From Bacillota bacterium (GTDB lineage Bacteria > Bacillota > Clostridia > Caldicoprobacterales > DTU083), in the NCBI GenBank assembly GCA_029549985.1, contig JAKPIB010000015.1, positions 1-64,000 of the forward strand: a stretch of 64,000 bases of DNA, given 5' to 3'. The stretch's first letter is position 1. Every line of letters begins with the position of its first letter. A program made the position numbers and the translations under genes. The notes under the pieces were generated by a model. That model was given only the letters and a program-made list of their open reading frames with translations, was not told the origin of the DNA and made no database searches. Of the stretch, positions 58,394 through 64,000 are shown piece by piece.

Positions 58394-59455
58394 ATGCTAT
58401 ATCCCTTGTTTTTCGAACCCTTGCATAAAGAAAGGATCTGGGGCGGGTCAGCGCTCTCAGAAAAATACAAAAGGGACCTGGGCGGACGGCGGATCGGCGA
58501 GAGCTGGGAGATATCCTGCCATGAACACGGGACAAGCAGGATCATAAGCGGCCCTCTCAAAGGGTTGAGCCTGCCGGATGCGATCTTGAGGTACGGTAAA
58601 GATTTACTGGGCTCAGGCATATATAATGAAGGGTACAGGAAATTCCCGCTCCTTATAAAGATATTGGATGCGGCTGACGTATTATCCGTACAGGTGCACC
58701 CTGATGATCAATATTCAATGGCAAATGAGAACGGCGAATCAGGCAAGACCGAAATGTGGTATGTTATAGATGCCAAGCCCGGAGCCCGGCTCGTATACGG
58801 TCTGAAGCCAGGGGTTGACGCAGATGCATTCGAACGTGCCATAAATGAAGGCAGGCTTAGGGACTGCCTCAACGAGCTGGAAGTCGAAGCCGGCGACGTG
58901 GTCTATATACCTGCCGGGATGGTCCATGCCATAGGCGAAGGCATACTAATCTGTGAGATACAACAGAACTCCGATACTACCTATCGTGTCTATGACTGGG
59001 ACAGGGTGGATGCAAACGGGCAGCCTCGTGAGCTTCATTTGAGAAAGGCTCTGGATGTCATAGACTACAACAGCAGGTATGCCCGGGGCAAGCTTGCCGG
59101 CCTTGAGCTCCGGGAAGATGGAGGTATAAGGACCATATATGCCGCCTGCGATTATTTCGCCATGGAAAAGCTCACTATAAGCGGCAGGATGTCCCTTTTT
59201 ATGGACGGCAGGCGATTCCAGACCCTGACTTGCATAGAAGGCAGCGGAGAGATCATCTATGAGGGTGGAAGGGCAAGGCTGGAGCAGGGCAGCTCGTGTC
59301 TGATGCCGGCTGTGATCGATGAATTCGATATTAAAGGCAATTGCACTGCCATACGGGCTTATGTCCCCGACAAGGCCGAAAACATAATAAAGCCCTTGCT
59401 GGCAAAGGGATTCGGCCGGGACGACCTGAAGAAGATAGCTGGATTGCTTGATTGA
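58394..59455 (+). CDS. manA: Mannose-6-phosphate isomerase, class I
   Basis: 353 residues from ATG 58394 (MLYPLFFEPLHKERIWGG), behind GAGGTGAC; an in-frame ATG at 58349 lacks a site. Zinc ligands of the cupin fold are seen: VQVHPDDQY near 98, KTEMWYV near 116 and the His of GMVHAIGEG near 176. Converts mannose-6-phosphate to fructose-6-phosphate. The short Bacillus-type form. No mannose transport gene adjoins; it may serve hemicellulose mannose. Confidence 0.92.
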   Translation: MLYPLFFEPLHKERIWGGSALSEKYKRDLGGRRIGESWEISCHEHGTSRIISGPLKGLSLPDAILRYGKDLLGSGIYNEGYRKFPLLIKILDAADVLSVQVHPDDQYSMANENGESGKTEMWYVIDAKPGARLVYGLKPGVDADAFERAINEGRLRDCLNELEVEAGDVVYIPAGMVHAIGEGILICEIQQNSDTTYRVYDWDRVDANGQPRELHLRKALDVIDYNSRYARGKLAGLELREDGGIRTIYAACDYFAMEKLTISGRMSLFMDGRRFQTLTCIEGSGEIIYEGGRARLEQGSSCLMPAVIDEFDIKGNCTAIRAYVPDKAENIIKPLLAKGFGRDDLKKIAGLLD

Positions 59456-59512
59456 GCTGTCCGGAAGGGTATATACAAATAGCAGGATAAACTGCTGTCA
59501 AAGGAGAAGAAA

Positions 59513-60316
59513 ATGGCTGAGAGGGATGATTATAGAGAATTCATTGAGGGCGAATATGAGATATTGGAAGGCAGGGATTACCAGGATCCATATGACCAAT
59601 ATGACTACAGGTTCAGGAACGGCTACTTCGAGACCGACCCATATCCGCCCTATATGACATATATGCTGCTGGGACTGAATATAGTAACCTACCTGATAAT
59701 GACCGTGACCGGTATGCTATTCGGGCTCAACCAGACAGAGCAGCTGTTCATATTCGGTGCCAAGTTCAACCTATATATAGCCGGAGGTCAATACTGGCGG
59801 CTTTTAACAGCCATGTTTTTACACATAGGGATCATGCACCTGTTTTTCAACTCCTATGCCTTGTATGCATATGGACCGATAGTTGAAAAGCTGTATGGCA
59901 AGCTCAGGTTCGTTCTGGTATATATAGTCTCAGGCCTCACAGGCAGCCTGTTCAGCTATGTTTTCAGCCCCTATCCCGCGGCCGGGGCCTCGGGTGCCAT
60001 ATTTGGGCTCATGGGTTCCCTCTTGTACTTCCGCCGGCGCAGGAGGGATATCTATCAAAGGGTGTTTGGCCCGCGCCTGCTGATGATCATCGCTATAAAC
60101 CTTTTCTATGGCTTCGTTCAGCCAGGTATAGACAACTGGGGGCATATAGGCGGACTGGTGGGCGGTTATCTGGTAGGGAATGCGACAGGCTTGTACAAGG
60201 AAAGGGGATTTGGCTTAAGGAAGCTGCTCATTTGGCTGCTGCTGATCGCAGTATTTGCGAGCGGGCTGTATTACGGCCGTATCAAATACAAGGTGTCAAT
60301 ACCTAATGTTTTGTAA
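59513..60316 (+). CDS. Rhomboid-family intramembrane serine protease
   Basis: 267 residues: an acidic, Tyr-rich cytoplasmic N-terminus (1-45) and six to seven membrane helices. The catalytic dyad is present: S160 in GASGAIFG and H211 in NWGHIGGL. The HLFFNSYAL motif near 102 provides the helix-2 His/Asn pair. Cleaves membrane-anchored proteins within the bilayer; substrate unknown. ATG behind AAGGAGA at 59500-59506. Confidence 0.92.
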   Translation: MAERDDYREFIEGEYEILEGRDYQDPYDQYDYRFRNGYFETDPYPPYMTYMLLGLNIVTYLIMTVTGMLFGLNQTEQLFIFGAKFNLYIAGGQYWRLLTAMFLHIGIMHLFFNSYALYAYGPIVEKLYGKLRFVLVYIVSGLTGSLFSYVFSPYPAAGASGAIFGLMGSLLYFRRRRRDIYQRVFGPRLLMIIAINLFYGFVQPGIDNWGHIGGLVGGYLVGNATGLYKERGFGLRKLLIWLLLIAVFASGLYYGRIKYKVSIPNVL

Positions 60317-60390
60317 CAGGATAAAAAACGCTGATCTAAGACAGTAACAGGTTTCACATAATTCAAACCAAAGATAACGGAGTTGAGCAT

Positions 60391-61539
60391 ATGTCCAAAG
60401 TTGCGATAGTGAAATGTGCGGATTACGATCCCGACAGTGTTTATGCTTCGGTATCAAAGAGCCTGGAATTGCTGGGTGGGTTAGATAAATACATAAAGCC
60501 CGGCATGAGGGTCCTGCTGAAATGCAATCTCTTGATGAAAAAAAGGCCTGAAGAAGCTGCGACGACCCATCCGGAGGTGGCTGCCGCTCTTGCGAGAGCA
60601 GTCAGGGAGGCAGGAGCCCATCCCATTATAGCTGACAGCCCGGGAGGCCTATATACCACATCTGCTCTAAAAGGGGTATATAAGGCTTGCGGAATGGAAG
60701 AGGTATCCAACAGGGACGGCATTGAGCTCAACTATAATGTAGAGACCCTCGAGGTAAACCACCCTGAAGGCAGGCTGGTCAAGCACCTGACAGTCATCAG
60801 GCTGCTGGAGGAGGTGGACGCTGTCATCTCAGTATGCAAGCTGAAGACTCATAGCCTGGCCTTGTTCACCGGAGCGGTGAAGAACCTCTTCGGTGTGATA
60901 CCCGGGACTGCAAAGGCTGAATACCATCTTAGGATGAAGAGGATCGAGGATTTTTCCGATATGCTCGTGGATATTTCGACCTATGTCAAACCGGTCCTTT
61001 CCGTTATGGATGCAGTAGTTGGCATGGAAGGGGAAGGGCCGTCAGCGGGGACACCGCGCAAGATAGGCGCGATCCTTGCAAGCCCAAGTCCCTATGCCCT
61101 TGATGTAGTTGCCGCTTCGATGGTAGGAATTGATACCGGGAGAGTATGGACGATCCAAAAAGCAAAAGAAAGAGGCCTGTGCTCGGATAAGCTTGCAGAT
61201 GTCGTGCTGTTGGGCGACAGCTTTGATGATTTATACATAAAGGATTTCAGGATCCCGAGACACAAGGAGAAGAACCCGATAGAAAGGTATGTCAGCGGAA
61301 ACAGCAGGATCGCCCGCTTAGTAAGGTCGAGGTTCGGCCCAAGACCGGTGTTTATCCATCACGCCTGCATAGGCTGCCGTGATTGCCAGCGCAACTGTCC
61401 GCCCAGGGCGATCGAAATGGTTGACAACAAGCCTTATGTGGACCTGGATAAGTGCATCAGGTGCTATTGCTGTCAGGAGCTATGCCCTAAAAAGGCCATA
61501 GTTATCAAGCAAAACTGGCTATTCAGGGTATTCAGATAG
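60391..61539 (+). CDS. DUF362 protein with C-terminal 2x[4Fe-4S] ferredoxin domain
   Basis: 382 residues. DUF362 domain (about 1-300, with LLKCNLLMKKRPEEAATTHP near 50 and KTHSLALFTGAVKNLFG near 155), followed by a bacterial ferredoxin unit with CIGCRDCQRNCP and CIRCYCCQELCP (about 326-370) that should hold two [4Fe-4S] clusters. Family members are thought to take part in low-potential electron transfer but lack a defined reaction. The 3' end overlaps the convergent galT stop by eight bases (61532-61539). Confidence 0.88.
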   Translation: MSKVAIVKCADYDPDSVYASVSKSLELLGGLDKYIKPGMRVLLKCNLLMKKRPEEAATTHPEVAAALARAVREAGAHPIIADSPGGLYTTSALKGVYKACGMEEVSNRDGIELNYNVETLEVNHPEGRLVKHLTVIRLLEEVDAVISVCKLKTHSLALFTGAVKNLFGVIPGTAKAEYHLRMKRIEDFSDMLVDISTYVKPVLSVMDAVVGMEGEGPSAGTPRKIGAILASPSPYALDVVAASMVGIDTGRVWTIQKAKERGLCSDKLADVVLLGDSFDDLYIKDFRIPRHKEKNPIERYVSGNSRIARLVRSRFGPRPVFIHHACIGCRDCQRNCPPRAIEMVDNKPYVDLDKCIRCYCCQELCPKKAIVIKQNWLFRVFR

Positions 61540-63118
61540 AAGGGACGGTAAAGCCGCATACTGCGAGAAAACGGTTGAATGCCCTCCGGCCTTGCGGATC
61601 TGTCTTATAGACTCCGGCATCCTGCAATACCCGCAGGCATTTGGCACCGACCTCATCTTTTAATATAGCCCTGGCCCGGTCAGCTGTATTGGAGCTGCCG
61701 TATCTATCGATAAGCTGTCTGAGCCATGCATAATGGTGGTTCAGTGGATGGTTATCAGCGGATAAGGCGTCTGGGTCTGCTTTATCTCCCGTCAGGAAGT
61801 ACACAAGCTCCTCCAGCTCATTCCTGAGCCGGCCGGGGAGTATGAAGAGTCCCATGACCTCTATGAGCCCGATGTTCTCCTTCTTTATATGATGCAGGTC
61901 TGCATGGGGGTGGAAGATACCCAGAGGATGCTCTTCGCTCGTCCGGTTGTTCCTGAGCACGAGGTCCATTTCGTATCTGCCGTCTTTTTTCCTGCGGGCA
62001 ATAGGCGTTATCGTGTTGTGGGGAGTCATGCTGCCGTCGCAGTTTTTGGTGCAGGCGACGATATCACTTGAGATGTCCGAGTATTCCCTCCACTTGCAGA
62101 GGATGTCATAGGCAAGACCGGCCAGGTATGTCTTTGACCTGCTCCGAAGCCTGAGTACGGACATCGGCCACTTGACGACCTCAGCCTCGATCCCGGGGCT
62201 GTTCGTATATTCCAGCCTGTACTCTGCTCCGGCCTTTTCCATAGGGAACACGTAGCGGCCACCCTGGAAATGGTCATGGTTCAGTATAGACCCGCCTACG
62301 ATGGGCAGGTCAGCATTGGAACCGATAAAGTAGTGGGGGAAAAGATCGACAAACTGCAAGAGCCTGTCAAAGGTCTCCCTTGTAAGCTTCATGGGCACAT
62401 GCCGCTTGCTCAGCACTATGCAATGCTCATTGTAGTAAACGTAGGGAGAGTATTGGAAATGCCACACTTCACCGCCCAGCTCTAAGGGCAGGGTGCGCAG
62501 GGTATGGCGCGCAGGGAAGTTTACCCTGCCTGCATATCCTGTATTTTCCACACAGAGCATGCATTTGGGATAACCTGACTGGGGTGCATTCTTGAGAGCC
62601 GCGATCTCCTTTGGATCCTTTTCCGGCTTGGTGAGATTGATCGTTATCTCAAGGCTCCCAAAGGGACTGTCAGAGTTCCATTTTATATTCCTGTTTATCC
62701 GGTCCATGCGGATATAGTTGGATTTGATACACAGGCCATAGAAGTAGTCTGTGGCTGCTTCGATCCCCTTTTCTTTCCATATTGACCTGAAGCTTTTTTC
62801 TATCTCCGAAGGCTTGGATATGAAAACCCCCATTATGCGGGTATCAAGCAGATCCCTGTGGGTCAGGGTATTTTCAGTCAATATGCCTTTCATCAGGCAA
62901 TAATCCAGGATCTTTTCAAGTATGGGCGCGGCGTACTCCGGCACTCTTTCAGGGCGTACCGTGATATCAAGCATATCGCCGGGATCATCTATAGCCAGCA
63001 ATTCCATCAGCCGGTTGCGCGTATAATTTATGTCCGTTTTTTCAATAAGGCCGTTATAAATGGCGTAACCGAGCAGGTCATATATGAGTGCGGGACCAAT
63101 ATCGATGCTATTGTCCAT
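61532..63118 (-). CDS. galT: UDP-glucose-hexose-1-phosphate uridylyltransferase, class II
   Basis: 528 residues from ATG 63118, eight bases after AAGGAAG on the minus strand (an in-frame GTG at 63136 overlaps that site). Class II GalT of Firmicutes: LPIVGGSILNHDHFQGG near 285 carries the HxHxQ active site, and KRHVPMKLTRETFDRLL near 244 fits. Transfers UMP between UDP-glucose and galactose-1-phosphate in the Leloir pathway. Divergent to galK; galE is not seen here. It could use galactose released from the glycosidase cluster. Confidence 0.93.
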   Translation of the reverse strand: MDNSIDIGPALIYDLLGYAIYNGLIEKTDINYTRNRLMELLAIDDPGDMLDITVRPERVPEYAAPILEKILDYCLMKGILTENTLTHRDLLDTRIMGVFISKPSEIEKSFRSIWKEKGIEAATDYFYGLCIKSNYIRMDRINRNIKWNSDSPFGSLEITINLTKPEKDPKEIAALKNAPQSGYPKCMLCVENTGYAGRVNFPARHTLRTLPLELGGEVWHFQYSPYVYYNEHCIVLSKRHVPMKLTRETFDRLLQFVDLFPHYFIGSNADLPIVGGSILNHDHFQGGRYVFPMEKAGAEYRLEYTNSPGIEAEVVKWPMSVLRLRSRSKTYLAGLAYDILCKWREYSDISSDIVACTKNCDGSMTPHNTITPIARRKKDGRYEMDLVLRNNRTSEEHPLGIFHPHADLHHIKKENIGLIEVMGLFILPGRLRNELEELVYFLTGDKADPDALSADNHPLNHHYAWLRQLIDRYGSSNTADRARAILKDEVGAKCLRVLQDAGVYKTDPQGRRAFNRFLAVCGFTVPSI

Positions 63119-63150
63119 AAGAAACACTTCCTTCACAAGCAGTCAATTAA

Positions 63151-63178
63151 ATTATATTAGCACTGAGAGAAAAATCAA
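63151..63178 (-). promoter_or_regulatory. Promoter of galT
   Basis: Read on the minus strand: TTGATT (63178-63173), spacer 16, TATAAT (63156-63151), 33 bases before the galT ATG. Confidence 0.6.
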
Positions 63179-63237
63179 TTCAATATTGCGGCATTTGCAT
63201 CAGGTTTAGCTAAGCCTTTTCTGTTCATATGAGATAA

Positions 63238-63266
63238 TTGTAATAAAGACGGAATACAGGTATAAT
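63238..63266 (+). promoter_or_regulatory. Promoter of galK
   Basis: TTGTAA (63238-63243), spacer 17, TATAAT (63261-63266), about 60 bases before the galK ATG. No operator repeat recognised between the two divergent promoters. Confidence 0.65.
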
Positions 63267-63328
63267 TGATTGGGATTTCATATCAAGGTGATTTTCGTTA
63301 ACTAATAAACACACAGGGAGAGATTCAA

Positions 63329-64000
63329 ATGTCTATTGAAAACAAGCTGCAGAGCTTGCTAAATGGTGAGTCGGCAAGAGAGCTGTTTGCAAGGCTGTAT
63401 GGCAGCGACACTGCAGTCATTGAGGGACAGATAGGCAGATATCTGGGTTTGGTTAAGGATTACATGCTCATGTTTCCGGAGACCAGGGGTGATATCCACC
63501 TGTTCAGCACATCAGGCAGGACGGAGATAGGGGGCAATCACACAGACCATAACAACGGCCGGGTGCTGGCAGCTGCAGTGAATCTTGACTCCGTAGCTGT
63601 CGCTGAAAGGAATGATACTGATACGATCATTCTATACTCCCGCGGCTTTTCAGGCGTGTTCAGGGTAGAGCTTGACAACCTGGAGCCAAAGGAAGAGGAA
63701 CAGGAAACAACAACAGCCCTTATAAGGGGTATTGCTTCGAGGTTCAGGCAGTTGGGATATAAAACAGGCGGTTTCAACGCATACCTCGCCAGTGACGTAC
63801 TTAAAGGCTCAGGTCTGAGCTCATCAGCTTCAATCGAAGTGCTGGTGGGGACGATCATGAGCGCCTTGTACAATGAAGGCCGTGTAGATCCCAAGAAACT
63901 AGCAAAAATCGGACAGTACGCTGAAAACGTATATTTCAACAAGCCCTGCGGCCTGATGGATCAAATGGCTTGCGCGGTGGGCGGCTTTGTTGCCATAGAT
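63329..64000 (+). CDS. galK: Galactokinase, 3' end outside window
   Basis: 224 residues are visible and the frame is open at the right edge. ATG 63329 lies behind GGGAGAG at 63316-63322. GHMP-kinase features: the sugar-binding GRTEIGGNHTDHNNG (about 62-76), the phosphate loop KGSGLSSSASIEV (159-171) and CGLMDQMACAVGG near 208. Phosphorylates galactose to galactose-1-phosphate. The N-terminus is about 40 residues longer than in E. coli GalK, as in clostridial members. Divergent from galT. Confidence 0.93.
   Translation, partial: MSIENKLQSLLNGESARELFARLYGSDTAVIEGQIGRYLGLVKDYMLMFPETRGDIHLFSTSGRTEIGGNHTDHNNGRVLAAAVNLDSVAVAERNDTDTIILYSRGFSGVFRVELDNLEPKEEEQETTTALIRGIASRFRQLGYKTGGFNAYLASDVLKGSGLSSSASIEVLVGTIMSALYNEGRVDPKKLAKIGQYAENVYFNKPCGLMDQMACAVGGFVAID

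Overview
The window looks like a chromosomal segment of an anaerobic, saccharolytic, spore-forming-type member of the Bacillota, class Clostridia. The evidence is a T-box leader on valS, a Rex repressor next to a YdiF-type ABC-F gene, DUF4364, YkvI and DUF1189 proteins, class II GalT, 2-hydroxyacyl-CoA dehydratase activase-type proteins, a ferredoxin-tailed DUF362 protein, strong AGGAGG ribosome sites and frequent TTG/GTG starts. Base composition is mid-range and even; I see no phage, integrase, transposase or CRISPR array.

Layout. 1-5.9 kb: end of a YesL-like membrane protein, methyltransferase, cold-shock protein, Hsp33, a TPR protein with a terminal HTH, YkvI-like transporter and MsrA, all on +. 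5.9-10.2 kb (-): SpoIID-like protein, CCA-adding enzyme and DUF1189 as one operon. 10.4-14.5 kb: a nitrate/sulfonate/taurine-type ABC importer whose binding protein is separated from its permease and ATPase by an AAC(3)-family gene. 14.6-14.8 kb: tRNA-Thr(CGT) and tRNA-Pro(CGG), then a 490-bp stretch with a decayed ORF. 15.3-20.1 kb: PHP phosphoesterase, pgsA, and a T-box-controlled valS.

20.4-38.0 kb is the most distinctive block: ThuA-like protein, GH95 fucosidase, GH2 beta-galactosidase, GH31 YicI-type alpha-xylosidase, an LplBCA-type oligosaccharide ABC importer (two permeases, one lipoprotein), an unrecognised 573-residue glycosidase-like protein and a GH74-like beta-propeller. None of the enzymes has a signal peptide. 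The linkages cut by these families (Fuc-a1,2-Gal-b1,2-Xyl-a1,6-Glc-b1,4) are those of fucogalacto-xyloglucan side chains, so I infer import and cytoplasmic dismantling of fucosylated xyloglucan oligosaccharides. Galactose released could enter the divergent galT/galK pair at 61.5-64 kb.

38.1-43.3 kb: DUF4364, an HPr-like protein lacking the phosphorylatable His, a five-gene operon of split activase/DUF2229 proteins plus two Cys-rich small proteins, a 6S RNA with its own promoter and terminator, and tRNA-Gln(CTG) and tRNA-Glu(CTC). 43.4-48.5 kb: a stand-alone MurE with an altered DNPR motif and a Gfo/Idh dehydrogenase, sugar isomerase and glycerol kinase cluster. 48.5-52.6 kb: a Gln-rich lipoprotein, two LolD-like ABC ATPases (the second fused to a SpoVT/AbrB-like domain, with no permease) and a chemoreceptor without an extracellular sensor domain. 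52.7-55.5 kb: aconitase with a palindromic GntR-type operator and the FCD-GntR regulator behind it. 55.5-64 kb: YdiF-type ABC-F, Rex, mannose-6-phosphate isomerase, rhomboid protease, DUF362-ferredoxin, GalT and the start of GalK, which runs off the end.

All identifications come from reading motifs and order in the sequence; no database search was run. Several starts were moved to codons better placed behind a ribosome-binding site, as stated per gene.
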